Assembly (NCBI GenBank): GCA_017591395.1 | Contig: WEDG01004271.1 | Location: 82,493 to 146,492, forward strand | Length of the DNA stretch: 64,000 nucleotides | Source of the DNA: Schistocephalus solidus | Lineage: Eukaryota > Platyhelminthes > Cestoda > Diphyllobothriidea > Diphyllobothriidae | Direction of reading: 5' to 3' | Part shown: one piece after another, positions 48,130-60,814 of the stretch | Numbering within the stretch: the first letter of the stretch is position 1 | Layout of the letters: the number at the start of each line of letters is the position of its first letter | Notes under the pieces: generated by a model | The model's database searches: none | What the model saw: the letters and a program-made list of their open reading frames with translations, nothing else | What the model was told of the DNA's origin: nothing | Position numbers and translations under genes: made by a program

Positions 48130-48350
48130 TTGGATTGTTCGTAGTCGGCTATGTGCACCCCCTTCCATAACACAGTTGGCATTACGCTAAATTTCAAGAA
48201 GGATGCTTCTGTCCATGTCCCAAGCCTAACACTAGCCCAAACTGTAACCATAATCTTAATCCTAAACCTTATTTCCTTGAAATGTAGCGCAAAGTCACCT
48301 GTATTACGGGGCTGGCGCAAAAACAATTACTACATACAGCCTTGCGCACG
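48130..48350 (-). mobile_element. MITE-like family A, copy 2 (diverged)
   Basis: Read on the minus strand it has CCGTAATACAGGTGACTTTG, a TTTAGGATTAAGATTATGG-like core and ATGGACAGAAGCATCCTTCT, the same order as copy 1. The ends (GGCTATGTGC / GGCTGTATG) are only partly inverted. Confidence 0.65.
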
Positions 48351-48740
48351 TAGCCAGCTATGTTTTGAGAGTTAATCAGCTATAACCTCATTTGTATGGG
48401 CTTTTTAAGAGCAAAGTGTCGCTTTAAAAGCAGTGCTGAAGAATACCAAATATAGTTTTCTAAAAATGTTCTTTATATTTTATCGAGCGTCTGGTAGTGC
48501 ATGTATGCATCCGTAAATTTTCGTTCACAAAACATGTTTATTGCCCCGCATAGTTCCAAACGCGTTATCAGCTTTGGGATGTTCCGATGCTTAAGGATTT
48601 GCTTTAGGATGCTTGCTTTTCATGTGCAAATCGTGCATTTTTGGAATATTAAAATGCGAAGACTCAAGCCATGTTCTTAAACCTATAGGAATTTCAGTCC
48701 TTTTACACTCGGAAAATGATTAGCCGGCAAAGATTGCCTT

Positions 48741-49030
48741 TACGACCCGCCTAACGAACCCAATCGATAGGTAGGTGTGTAATACGAGAACGGTGGCAAT
48801 GGGGGTGAACTGGGCATGTGAAAGGACGGTAAACTGTTGGCAATCAAAATAAATGTATACGCCCACCATCATCTTTCAAGTGAGGTGGTTTTTAGCAGCC
48901 AATTGGACCATACCACACGCCTAAGTATCCACGCCAATCTAACCCTAACTTCAACGCAAAACCTAACCCTGTGCATTATGATCGTGAATGTTAACATCTT
49001 CTACCGAGTTAGTAGGGTTGCACAAGCATC
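48741..49030 (+). repeat. Family B repeat, uninterrupted copy
   Basis: It contains GTAGGTGTGTAATACGAGAA, GGTGGCAATGGGGGTGAACT, GCCCACCATCATCTTTCAA and two CTAACCCTAA-like stretches at about 48,935-48,975. It is the same family as the split copy at 41,350-42,045. Confidence 0.75.
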
Positions 49031-50059
49031 CTTTGCCGTTTAACCCTTAGGAGGAGATTCTTGACTTCAATATGAGTAATACTCTATGTGCGGAAATGTA
49101 TAGACCCTATAGGCATTCGACTTAAGCAGCTTTTTTAATGGAGCCGTCGTGAGTGTAAGGCTAACATGTTGTGGGTTAGGAAACACTAATATTATTTTCA
49201 TACTTCTCACTACTTAAATTCGGTTAACATGAGCCGTACTCTTAGAAAACGCTTGAGTGTCTGCGTGCATGGTCCTCGACACAAAACATCGTTGATGAAA
49301 TCTTCTCTTGATTTTTTAGCCAATTCACTAAGGCATTCGCTATTTTTATCCTCGTTATTTTGCCCTATTCTGTGACGTGATAGTGAAAACAACTGAGGCT
49401 TTTTCACTTACTTGGCTTTTGACCGAAGGCTCCTTTCGAGTTTTCTCCATTTTCTAGAGCCGGGGGAATGTATTTGTTCGTTTTGATTGACTGCTTTCGG
49501 CATCGGCGAGTTTCTCTGGTTTGTGTGCGTAAATAATACAACGAGGAAATATCTGTTTTGTGCATGGGTCATAATCCTACCTTTCCTGAATGCATACCCT
49601 GAAAGGGTTTGTTCCATTATGTGCCTTGTCAGTGGTTTAAAAACCAGTATGCCGATGGTGTTCCTTTCCGAAACTGTTTCCTGTTTACTCCTAGTCGTCA
49701 CTGCCGTAACCGCGTGCCTCACTGGCATTAGACAATTCTCGGATACATTGAGATCAAAATCACCTAATAAATTGTTTGTGTTCCAAACACTCCCGATTTA
49801 AGTCAAAACAGGATTTTTACGGTGCAATTTTCCTCGATATCGGTCGATAATTTTGAGCAAAAACCTAGTAAATGTCTAATTAACTCACCAAAACTGGAGT
49901 TATATATGCGCAGAGTTTAGGTAGTTGTTAAAACCAAATTTTAAACAACTTTTTGAACTTTTTCTCTACAAGGTATACCAATAGCGTAATTACATAGATG
50001 AACCAATCTTTAGAAAGTTATGCCTAAATTTGTTACCCTCTTTCCTCCCTTCATGCCAG
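49031..50059. other. Intron, no recognised feature
   Basis: Open frames on both strands at 49,408-49,801 show no motif and no splice-site pair. Confidence 0.4.
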
Positions 50060-50253
50060 CCACCCCGCCCTGTGCGAGGAGTTGCTACCCCGAGAAAGGA
50101 CTTCCACGTACTCCAGGAGGGTTACGCCCACACATCGGCCTACCCAGACACTGAGGTTCACCTTCAACCCGACTTTATCGTATCCGCCAAGTCAGCCATC
50201 GCCCGTGGCCCCTACCACCGGCACACGCGAGCCAAACTCCGCACTCTTGCCTA
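50060..50253 (+). CDS. Unknown gene, penultimate exon
   Basis: An excellent acceptor (TACCCTCTTTCCTCCCTTCA, then TGCCAG|CC) is followed by a GC-rich 194-bp exon, phase 0 in and phase 2 out. It ends at CCTA|GTGAGT. It reads PPRPVRGVATPRKDFHVLQE, GYAHTSAYPDTEVHLQPDFI and VSAKSAIARGPYHRHTRAKL. If the donor were not used, the frame would stop two codons later (TAG). The matching phase-2 acceptor at 54,539 argues for splicing. GC content and codon use agree with the last exon. Confidence 0.75.
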
Positions 50254-50588
50254 GTGAGTCGGGCTGCCACGCCTGCATATTTGTGAAGAACCTTCCCTTG
50301 AATTATATACTAACAGGAGATGGTGACGAAAGTAGGTTTCGAGAGTCCTTGGTATCATATCAGCGCGAACACTACGAACCAGTGGCATCAGAGACGACCA
50401 AACTGGTGGTTTTTGCCGCGAGGTAATCTGCGTGTGTGTTTGAGCTGCAGAATGACAACCTTTTGGCAAGACTGCAGTATCATGGAGAGCGGATGAAACC
50501 TCTGTGTGCCTAATAAATTCAGCTGATTCAATATGCTCGGATTTGGACTACTGTCTGCCTCTGTGTAGGAACGGTTACGGTAGGGATG

Positions 50589-50963
50589 ACTTGTATGACC
50601 GCTTAAACGGGGCATGAGAACAAGGACCGCCCGCAATATATGTGGCTTTGTGCCAACCTCTGAGGAAAATGGGTTTATGATTAAGGTGCGGCCTAGGGTT
50701 ACTTTTAGGGTTAGATTTGAGTTTAGAGTTAAGGACAAATGAGGGTAAGGGTCAGAATTATGTTAAGGGTTAAGGTTTGGAGTCATGGTAACCGTAGAGT
50801 TTAGGTTAAGGGTAGGGCCTGGGTTAAGATAAAGGCTGCCGTTCGGTTTTATGTTAGTTACTGTTAGAGATAAGACACGGGAATATTTAATCTTCCTGAA
50901 ATTTATCAAGGCCTGCCATGTTAATTTCCTATTCCTGTGTCCTGTTTGGGCGGTCATACAAGT
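50589..50963 (+). mobile_element. MITE-like family A, copy 3 with clear TIRs
   Basis: It begins ACTTGTATGACCGC and ends GCGGTCATACAAGT, a perfect 14-bp inverted repeat with further imperfect pairing inside. The interior holds about 200 bp of TTAGGG-like sequence (AGGGTTACTTTTAGGGTTAG, TTAAGGGTTAAGGTTTGGAG). The family block GACACGGGAATATTTAATCT then lies near the right end. Confidence 0.85.
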
Positions 50964-53900
50964 TTTTGTTACGAAGGTTACCCCGGATTCACGGTCATTC
51001 ACAAAATCATTTATTCTTGCCGGTTGTTCCCGAACATGGCCCTCGTAACCGTTCTGGGGAATGCTCCGACGTCTGTTATTTCAGGACACTGTTTGCACTA
51101 ATTTTTCAAACAGATTAGTAAAGGAAAACTGAATCTCACGATCAGTTTTTGGACTGTGTAGTTCCGATAGTATTGAACGTCCTTATGGTCTATTAGATTC
51201 CCAAAATAAAGTTGATAGTACAACTCAACGTTCAAACGGCCGTTCGTTTCATTCATCAAGACGCCCATTGGTTAAGTGCAACGGAAGAATGGGAAATGGT
51301 AAACAACTTGTGATTTTGGGTTTGCAAAATAAAAGCTGAGATTGATTCGCCGCAAGTTCCGGTTAAACGCAATGCTTGACCGATTTGCTAGTCAACGATA
51401 TCGGGTGGCTTTCCTAGAGCGGAGTCCAATTTATTTCAAGATACTTTTATTGAATGCACAGTAACACTGTCTCATTGATGAGAACGGCAGATTCCTACGG
51501 GAAATACCCAAATTATCACATTCCACCTTTTCATTGTAGAGGGTTTTATTAGGTCTGAATTGATTTCCATAAAGTCACGCTGTTTGTACACATACACGAG
51601 CAGCCTTTTGAAAAAGTAATGATGGCTAACATTACCAAAATCCCAGGAGATTTTACGGATGAAATTTTGGGGCTCGTGTGTGTTAAGATTCCTTCTGACT
51701 TGCCAGATAATGATATAGCGTTTCAACAACAAAGAACATCGCTAGTTGGTTATTCTGAATGGGTCGTGTGGACTTGCTTGTTTAATTTTCGCATGTTATG
51801 AGGTCTGCTCTCATGATGGATTCAACACGCGATGATTTCCTTACACTATCATTGATTGTACTTTGCATTTTTATTTTTGAATGCCTTATTGTCCTTTGAA
51901 GTTAGAAAACTAACGACGACGTTACATGAGCCCCCCTGGTTGCTAACGTTTGGTTAGCTTAACCACGTAGCGTCTGTTTCGGTTCTTTGGAATAATCCGG
52001 CTTAGTCCAAACCTATTGGGGCATTCGTTTTCAAGAAAACCTGATTCCAAAAATATGTGCGCACCCCAGGACAAATATTTTATCTGCCTAATGTAAACAT
52101 TTTGTTCATCATGGGAAAAGTCAAGATGTGGCCGCTCCAAAGTCACAAATCCACCTGGGGTAAGTCATTGCTGTCTTTTCTAGATGATCAGTTTTTATTC
52201 GTTTCTGCCACTTTGAGGGTCCCTCTTGTAGGGGACCTGCGATTGGATATGACTTTGAGCACCACTTCTCCCTTCTGGTTCCTTCTAGAGCGCAGTCAGC
52301 ACTAAAATAGAAGCTCGCGAAGCGGGAACACTGCTGACAGGCACTCGTGGATTCAAGGGCTACCTAGCAGCTATCGCGCAGACCCGCCTTCCTAACTAGA
52401 GGAGATGAAGGAGAGTTACTTTCCCACTCTAGGTCGTCAAAACGCGGACGTGCTTCTCGAATTTCGGATCCTCTTTGCTGAAGTGTAACGTGGGTTGAAC
52501 TCTGCAGGCCCGCTCCCATTGATCGCCGAGCGTGAAGGAGTACTATTCGCAAAATTCTTTTGGTCGGCTCAAGCTGGCATGATCGAAGCTGTAGCTAATA
52601 TGGACACAAGTCTTCCTGGCCTGAGCTTAGGTTATGATTGGTCAATGACAGTGACTAAGTCACAAGTGCCCATTCCAGTTTCTCCAGTTTTGCGCTTGAT
52701 ACTTCTCAAACTTATCTGTCTCCAAAGAGTTACTGCAGACTGTTATTAAGGGGGTTGAGGAATAAATAATCCGAACAGACAGAGGCACTTACGCCAAGAG
52801 TATCGTAAGAAAAAGTGATAAACGTTTGGTAGATCACGTCTCAACACAACAAATTTTCCGTGAGCCTTGCGCGCTGTCGCTGTGAAAAGCTCACATTTCT
52901 ACTTGTCCCACGTTAAATTTGAAACATCTAACCGACGCCAACGTGTACTCTTTTATAAGAAGTGAACTGTTTACTGGTTAAACCGCAGTCTTCGTCAGGA
53001 GCGTGTTAACGATGAGCATTAAGCGCTTTCTGTCATTTTGTCGAGAGTTCGGGTGATCTATATTCACGGGAAATCCTTTCTAATGACCTATTGTCCTTAA
53101 CACAAGCTAAAATACTTGTTTCCTTTGCGGAGGACAGATGAATGACAGTGAAACTTTTCTCTACAATCTTAGCCCCATAAACTGGAGTGCCGCATTAACA
53201 GCCCAACAAAATACGCAGATAGTGACCGATAATATGCTTCTGAAGGGCTCTAACGGTGATTGATCGAATAACTGATGTGTGTGTTGTATGTTCGCAGGAA
53301 ACGACTAAGTTGTTATGTTTTTGCAGGCATTTTAAGTGAACACTCGTCCACGTCGAGTGATTTTTAGTAGTTCTATTGAGCGTCTTCATAATCATCTTGA
53401 AATTTCAGTGATACAATGCAGAAGCCAAATTTTCTGGAGAGCCATCTCGCTTAGTTAACATTTTCGGGCACATTCTGGATTTCGAGGTTGAAAGGGGAAA
53501 ACCCAAAGACCGTTGGTTGTTATGACGGCGCATTCGGGTACGGTTGTAACGCATGCCGAGTTCGGTGACACCGTTAGCTACCACCTTGAATGACCATGGC
53601 AGTAATGGGACACCGACAGTTTGAAACAGCTGCTTTTTCATGTTTATTCTACCTTTATTCAGACAATTTATTGACGTATGCTGATTTTTTTAACACCTTT
53701 AGTTATCGTTGACTGAGTGGCCGAGCTATGGTTTCAAGGTCTGATGCACCCGAATACACTCCTTGCACCGATCGAGATTCACTGCTCAAAGAGAGTACAT
53801 TTTGTATGGATGCCAGCATCGTTCGGCCTCCGGTCACCTCAGGCATTCCAGTTCGTGAAGAAGGGTCATGAACTTCGCATGAAAACCTTTGTAACGCAAA

Positions 53901-54538
53901 GGCCACCAACCTCGCATCCACGAAAGCTATAATGTGATAAAGAAATGACCATTCTTCAAAAGAAGGCATAGTTTGGCTGATAAATTCTTCTGTTTTAGCT
54001 AGGAACTAATTTATTTCATCAAAAATCATTAAATCACATCGCGTGGTAAATTAATTGGATATCCGAAAACGTCCGAATTCGTCTAAACCTGGCTTGTTTT
54101 CCTTCGATAAAACAGATTTGAAAGGAATTCTTCCTTAGTAAAAGGATTTCTGAATATCTAGTAAATTCAACAAACAACAATAACAACACCAATATATGCC
54201 GAAAACACACTCAAATGTCGATTATGTCATTTCATGAGTTAGATCATCTACTGTAGTTTGTCAGTATTAGATCTTATGACTATCGGGAAAATTGCGCCAC
54301 GGAGTTGACTGCAACCGCTAATCACCTGTTCCTGTAGAGGAAGCGCTGGCTATGACATTCGGCATGGTAGAAGTTGCCAAAACTGTTATAAGATAAAATG
54401 TCGCATCAGCGCCAATTATTACTACTCATTTCAGGCAAGGAGTGAACACTATTGCTTGAAATTTACCCGACCCATTTCAATATACATTTGCCCACTTCCC
54501 CATTTCAATATTTTTTGCGGCTTCTCTTCTTGAACTAG
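50964..54538. other. Intron before the terminal exon
   Basis: A plus-strand frame at 51,619-51,735 (GDFTDEILGLVCVKIPSDLP, preceded by CCCAG) and one at 52,495-52,749 are open but fit no splice phase. I do not annotate them as exons. No repeat match noticed. Confidence 0.4.
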
Positions 54539-55028
54539 CATTAAATGCAAGAACTTTGAAGAGCATCACAAAAAGAAGGAGCCGGTGAACATCTTGGCAC
54601 CAGCCCCGGTAGATATCGCCTATGAGGAAATGTTTGCATCCCTGCCAGAGCACAAATACGGCCCCCGAGGTCTGCTGGAAATTAGCTCTAAAGGTTGTCT
54701 CCTGCAGGATAAGATGAAACAGCGCCCGTTCCCGCGTTGGCTGCGGCGCCGCGCTTCACCTACCTCCGACTCGCCGCCCTGCTCGCCCAGTCGCTTTGAC
54801 GTCAATCGCCGTGCCCAGCTGGTGAACCCTCACATGAAGCTGGCGAAACTTGGATTGGTACGCTGCAAGTCACCACCCCCTCCAAGGGCACCCCGTCGCG
54901 CCTACGCGGTCGGTTCGAATGCCAATAACATTGCCACTGCCACCTGGCTCCGACAACCTAGTGACAGGATCCGTCTCCCACCCATCTCACAGAAACTGCC
55001 GAGCCGAAGTTCCGGGTCCTCATATTGA
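54539..55028 (+). CDS. Unknown gene, terminal exon (Pro/Arg/Ser-rich C-terminus)
   Basis: Acceptor TCTCTTCTTGAACTAG|C enters in phase 2 and the frame runs 162 codons to TGA at 55,026-55,028. The first part (CKNFEEHHKKKEPVNILAPA, then VDIAYEEMFASLPEHKYGPR and GLLEISSKGCLLQDKMKQRP) looks ordered. The rest is rich in Pro, Arg and Ser (RRRASPTSDSPPCSPSRFDV, KSPPPPRAPRR) and probably disordered, ending SSGSSY. Two AATAAA signals follow at 55,215 and 55,262. No family recognised; a ciliary or microtubule-associated role is possible but only a guess. Confidence 0.8.
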
Positions 55029-55214
55029 GGTGACCAGTATAAAGGATAGGTAAAGTCATGGTAACAACTTGAAAACGTAATCGACTGGACCCAGTTGAAG
55101 TCATGGATGAATTCAGAAGCAATTAAATGCTTCCGTTACCCCCTAGGGTGTGGAAAGTAGAAAGGAGAGTGTGGCAAACCATTTACCATGTGTAGAGTGT
55201 AATAAGTGACCAAC

Positions 55215-55267
55215 AATAAACGCTACGTTTCCCTACTCACGGTGTTTTGTTCGGGCATTTGAATAAA
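55215..55267 (+). promoter_or_regulatory. Poly(A) signals of the unknown gene
   Basis: AATAAA occurs at 55,215-55,220 and again at 55,262-55,267, 187 and 234 bp after the stop codon. Such spacing is normal for a short 3' UTR. Confidence 0.6.
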
Positions 55268-55437
55268 TTGGAATTACTTACATACATTCTGCTAGGAAAT
55301 TGAACGTTCCTGTAAGAGACGGACACTTTTCTACTAAAATCAAAGGCCAAAATATTTACATCTGCAAGCCTTTTGTTTGTTCTTTTGTCAAGGCAACTGT
55401 ATGACTCAACTAGCCAAAAACCATTTTACTAATGGTT

Positions 55438-55830
55438 ATCTGCCTTAGGTGTTGCCCCCTAAACGGGCCACGTAATAGATGCGTTGGACCAACACGGGGG
55501 CCAAAGTAAGGCATGGCAGGCGTTATTCGGGTTGCGCTCCCATAACAAATGCCGAACATGGAGGTGTGGTGGCACGCCTAGGGGCGGCTAGGACTTATGC
55601 GACCCGGCCGCGCCAGCCACCTGCGTCCTCTCCCGCCTCCGGTCTTCTTGACTCTGTCTTGACACCGGGCTCAGGTGGAGGAGGAGGAGAGAGTGTGGTA
55701 GCTGCAGCGCAAGGCTACTATCACTTAAAACTAATTCACGCGCAAGTCACCGTCCCTGCTCCACCCTTCCATGGAGCATACGGTGGACATCGTCGGACTA
55801 CGACGGTCGAACTGTCGATCTGCCTTAGGT
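55438..55830 (+). mobile_element. SINE-like family D, full copy with 13-bp TSD
   Basis: The element (55,451-55,817, 367 bp) is flanked by the perfect direct repeat ATCTGCCTTAGGT at 55,438-55,450 and 55,818-55,830. An A-box-like TAGATGCGTTGG and a B-box-like GGGTTGCGCTCC lie near the 5' end, consistent with Pol III transcription. The 3' end is CGGTCGAACTGTCG without poly(A). The perfect duplication shows it moved by target-primed insertion and fairly recently. Confidence 0.9.
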
Positions 55831-57204
55831 AGTATTTCTCAGTCTGTTCTATACGATTACATATATTAGATAACCAGAGCCTGACAAACACTCTTGGTCC
55901 TCATAAGTCGGAGCCCCGCAAATAGTGTGTTGCAGTGTACTAGTGAGCGCTGAAACAAATTCTAGTTTCTACTATCTTTTGAAATTTACTTAACACGGGA
56001 TAACTACAGATTGAGAGAGAGAGCTACGCTTTATTTTGAAAATAAAATTCCAAAACTTTCAGCAAAAAATGTCCTCCATTCACCGTGAATAATGTTTGAA
56101 CACAAGCCACACAAATAAAGGCCGAAGAATGCACATATTAACCTCATGAAGAATCATTCTTGAATGCGTCTCAAAATATCGACCAAATTGGACTTCTTTC
56201 AAAATGGTGTCAGCGTCGTGCGCCGATGACCTCATTTTTGTTGTTCGAAAAAACAAATAGGGTTAAAATTCGGTATAAAATGGGTCAAATAGGCTAACCG
56301 ACATAGATATTAGAGGTTTCACATGCGAATGGAGAGCAGAAAAGATGGCGGCTCAATTTCAAAAGCCCGATCACGTTCAAATTTAATACTGCTTTTCCAC
56401 TTTTGGTTTCTTCAACTTATGGAATAAATTCTTTTGCATGCGCAAAATTTACTTGAACTTTCGATTTCCGCTGTATCGTTGCTTAGACCAGAACCGTGAT
56501 TCGTAATTATGGTATGTCATCGTCGCAAATTAGCCTTAAGCTCATTAGTTTTAATCCCAAAATTATGGGAGGTTTTTTAAGAACCCAGAGAACTGGGCAA
56601 ATGAAAACAGAGACAATGGAATTTACGAATTAATAGTCAGGACTTATTATCGACAAGGATTAAGGACAACGACTTGGCTACTTACCACTTCCTGTTCCTC
56701 ATCGGCCTCGGGTTCTGATACGTTCACGTTTTTCTTTTGTGGTCATACAGCTCTATTCCTGATCACTAGTCGCCATACGAATGTCGACATGGAGGACAGA
56801 CTCTCAGCTCAAACGCTAAACGGAACGCCAATCTCATGTGGCAGAAATTAAGTTTAACTTATCTATATTGTACGTAATTAATAGTATGTCGGATGTGGTT
56901 GCGGTTCATTGGAAACAAGTTACGGCTACCATACTATTGGAGGTATTCAACTCCTTCAAGTAGAGCAATGGTGTCAAGTAAGCTTAAACGGTATCCGAAG
57001 AAACACCCCTCAGGACTTGAAAACTACAAAATTATTTTCAGATCTTTTGGTACAACATGTAAAAATACTCGTCGAATATCTAGCTGCGTTTTAGATTTAA
57101 GCCCTTTTTTCTTCAGCAGTTTGAAATTGTGTGCCTCCGTAACAATTCAGCATGGATGTACTTCTAGTAAAAAATGCTTGTCGGGTACTCGTATAAGTAG
57201 TTAT
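55831..57204. other. AT-rich sequence with a LINE-tail relic
   Basis: At 56,012-56,070 a GAGAGA tract followed by ACGCTTTATTTTGAAA matches the 3' tail of the LINE fragment at 33,480. No exon recognised. Confidence 0.45.
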
Positions 57205-57573
57205 TTGGTGACCCTGCACCGTACGCGTGTTGAACGCTGAACCTCTCGCGTCTTCATGCACGTGTGCACCAATGGCTGTCTGGCCCTTGACAATCCTGGC
57301 TGTCCACACCAGCCAATCATCTTCAAGGCTGACTCACACCTGACCGCGCTGGAGGCCCCGTGACGATCGCACGGTCTCGCACATAGGGGACGTCGCAGAC
57401 ATGGCGTCTGGACGGCCCTCGTCCGACAACCAACTTCCTCCAATCCCTTCTGCGATGGTTCTGTACAGAATAAACTATCCTCTCAACTGGCGTCCCACTT
57501 ATTATCTCCTTATACGGAACCAGGCCAGAAGGTTGCTGCGGCCAGGACCTCCCCTATCAGCTTAGCCTGCTGC
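57205..57573 (-). repeat. Family C repeat copy 2, inverted
   Basis: The reverse complement repeats AGCAGGCTAAGCTGATAGGG, TCTGTACAGAACCATCGCAG, GATGATTGGCTGGTGTGGAC and AGCCAGGATTGTCAAGGGCC. These match copy 1 at 41,473-41,843 over the whole length with a few dozen differences. Confidence 0.85.
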
Positions 57574-60500
57574 GATAGTTACACCTTAAGGAGGTTTTTT
57601 AATTTGTTACAATCTCGAGTTGGCTTCACATAGTCGTTTTTAAATCTCCATTTGAATGCTAAACACGAGCCAAAGTAGTTTCCTGAGCTCTGGGACAATG
57701 GATGACTATGAGAGTTGTGTTCTCTGATCCATCCTGATTGGATAACCGAAGATACCGCTTATGACCGACTATAGCACTGTACCGCACGATGATCGGTATT
57801 ACAACCGCACTTAAGTAACCTTTCCCATTCGAAAATAAATGTTAGAATTTCTGTTAATATTTCATGAGATCGGCCACTAACATTAAGGTTTTCTGCATCG
57901 CCTTGGCAGAGCGGTGGCTCAACGAGCAGTTGAGCCTGGGTCCCGACCTCGAGTCTGCATAGTTTGCGGCATGACCGGCTGACGATGCCTAATAGACCAG
58001 AAGTAGTATCCAGTTTCCCCCGTTTATGTCCGTGCCGATACCTAGTTGAGTGATCGTTTTCCATGACTTTCTGATTGCCCATCTTAATTAGTAAGCTTTC
58101 AGACGTGTTCCATATACTCGCGTATGCTATCGAGAGTTCACTCGATCGGTCTTCGCAACCAGCCAGTCACTTTGAACCCGATGGGTGCAGCGGACCTTAG
58201 CGTTTGGTCTGGCATCCTTTTTCCCCTTCATTCACCCATAGGCGTCTTTCTGTTTGAACACACATACTGACGACTTCCAACCCGCCCGATCTGCAACTCA
58301 GATCTGTTCATTTACCAGCAGAAGTGGACTCCCTATACCGATTCGCCTCTATGGCGGCCTTGCATCATGTTAATTGAAGTAGGCGTCTAAAACCGAGACC
58401 AGATCAACGTAAGTACTTATTTTAACACACGCTCACTCAAGTCTTATTAGTTCCCGGCATCTTTAAGCCATGGAAGACCGTATTCTAGAATTAACTATCT
58501 AACACAAAAAAGGCATCCCGTGTGGTCACTGGCTATCACTTTGAAGGTGAAATTTTCGAATATATTGGGGCCAAGATTTTGTCAAACAAAGTGACTAAGA
58601 ATGACATCGTCTTGTTGATTTCAGGATCTCTGCAGGCCACCGAATATTTAGAGGGACCCGTTAGATGTATAAATTGCCACCATTATGTCTGTCTGTTCAA
58701 CCCAGCTCGATAGCTTTGAGTGTTGGGCTCTGCGCGTGGCAGAAGAGCGAAAGCCCGAGGTTTAAGGCAACCTTTGTTTGAGTACGATCACGGAAGTAAA
58801 ATAGACCAGCGTCAGTTCGAACGAGACAGCTCACACTTGTGGCGAAACCATGGTGAGGATATACCAAGCAGTTCAAGCGGTTTGGGCACTTCCTCCGCCT
58901 CAATCCCTCCCTCCCATCCCCGGGGTTCAGTGCTGTCACACTGGATCCGACACCACTGCCTACCCAGAAACCCGAGAGTAGTGGCCTAGGAGCACAAGAT
59001 CGGGAGTTCCGATCCCAGAAGGGAGCGGTAAAAGCCCTAGTGACGGCAAGAGCTCAGGTACATTTTGCGGCTTTTCTGTCTGTCGACAGAACTTCTCTTA
59101 TACACGTTGCCATTCCTCGTGTGAGTGCCTGAGATGTTCTGGATGGCATCTCCAAGGTTAAGCGGACTGCCCATTTCGTTCTATACGAAGGAGAAGCCTG
59201 TGCAGGCCGCCCGCATATAGTTCTACCCCGTGGGGATTGCGATGTGTAGTCAAACCAAAGTTAATTTTGACGGATGATAAACAGGGAGCGCTAAGTGGGC
59301 AAGAGAAGGAGTTAGGAGAGATGAGTAAGGGGCGTTTCAAGTGGGAAACAGGCTGTAAAAATGGGCGAAAAGTCGTTTACTGATGAATTAGAGGTTGCTA
59401 AACTTGATGGCACCATTAAATCCTTCTTTCATCTTTTTGGCTTTGTAGGCCGAGGCAAACTAGACTTGTCGATCTTTGTTCATGTGCCAAGGCCTCTGAT
59501 AACGGAGCCTACGGTCCTCGGCTGGTCCGTCTGGGCCAGTTAATGCCGCGAGGTTGCGTCTCACGGATGTAATGGTCACGTGGCAGACACCAGGGGGAGA
59601 AGACCGAGTGGTAAACACGGCAAGGCAAGGCTGAATTTCGAAGGCCACCTTCAAGGTCAAAACGAAGCTGCCAGTGATGGCGAAGCTGTAACATTTACAA
59701 AGGCCTAACCCTAGCGCAGACTGGCCGATTCTGTCTAGCCGTTTTATTAATTCGACTGCCAAGACGGAGAGTAGAAAAATACTTTGCTAATCTCACCATA
59801 CTCCATCGTTGACAGGGCTGCCGTGTCACCAGTCTGAAGGGATGGTGTAAGCGTTTAGTATTTTTTTCTGAGCAATGAGTTCCACATTCCTAATCGATTC
59901 AACACCAGAATGCAATAGTACATTTGGACCTGACTTATTTAATGGTATAAACGACATTCCATTTCATTTTCCTGCGGCCGCAGGGAGCACGGTGAACCTC
60001 GGCTAAAAAGGTCAGCATAGGCTGGATTACAAATCGCCATAATTACCAAATATCTATCCGATTATTCGTATTTCCTCATGCGACTTTTATCCGTATCTGC
60101 CGGACCACAGACTGTGATCAAAGGACTTTGTTGGCATGTAGCATCCAATAGTAAATTATTTATTTCTGCAAGCTCGAACAAGGTGAAAGACTTCATCGTA
60201 CAATAACATAATAACTTCATAATGCAATAACAGCATTTGATATGTGTCATTCGCAGTGGTCCACATTCTCGAGATCATTGATCTGGTGCGGATTATCGCT
60301 GCCGAGCTTCAGTTAATCTGCCCCACTTACGCAATTCGATTTCTAGTAGGCTGCTAAAAGCAAGCAGACTGGCATGAACGTAGAAAGACGACTGCCGAGG
60401 TAGGTGAAGTAAGAGTCGAAGATAAGGTGTACAGACAGGTGAAGCTGTTGTCCCTGCGCTGATTAAATGAGTTTATCATTTGGGTATGCACTTTGTCCAC

Positions 60501-60814
60501 TCTTAAGCGCACCACACAGGCGCACGCGCGCGACCCGGCCTAGTGAATGTTAAAGCGACCACGGAGAACAAATCCGCTGACCCCCTGACCCGAACACTCA
60601 ACCACGACATCATTTGCGACCCGCACAACCAACCTGCAGTGGAGGTTGGCGCTGGTGGTCGCTGCCGTGCTTACCAGCAACAGACGACTTGGTTGTGTGG
60701 ACTCCTCGCGTCCTCCTGCAGAGCACGATCACTTGGCGTCTTCGACTTACAGCAATAATTTGAGGGGGAGGAAATGCGTTTTACATTTATAAGGACAAGG
60801 ATGCTCTCGGTGTT
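57574..60814. other. No supported gene; GC-richer patches
   Basis: GC-richer stretches at about 58,700-59,050 and 60,290-60,760 stand out and are probably unrecognised repeats. Open frames at 58,522-58,713, 59,361-59,543 and 60,543-60,758 (all plus) carry no motif I know. Confidence 0.35.

Noticed and set aside
51619..51801. Exon reading GDFTDEILGLVCVKIPSDLP
   Set aside because: It looks slightly protein-like, but the preceding exon (phase 0) and following exon already join directly, and no good donor follows.
58522..58713. Exon reading VVTGYHFEGEIFEYIGAKIL
   Set aside because: No acceptor in a usable place and no family match; not enough to call a gene.
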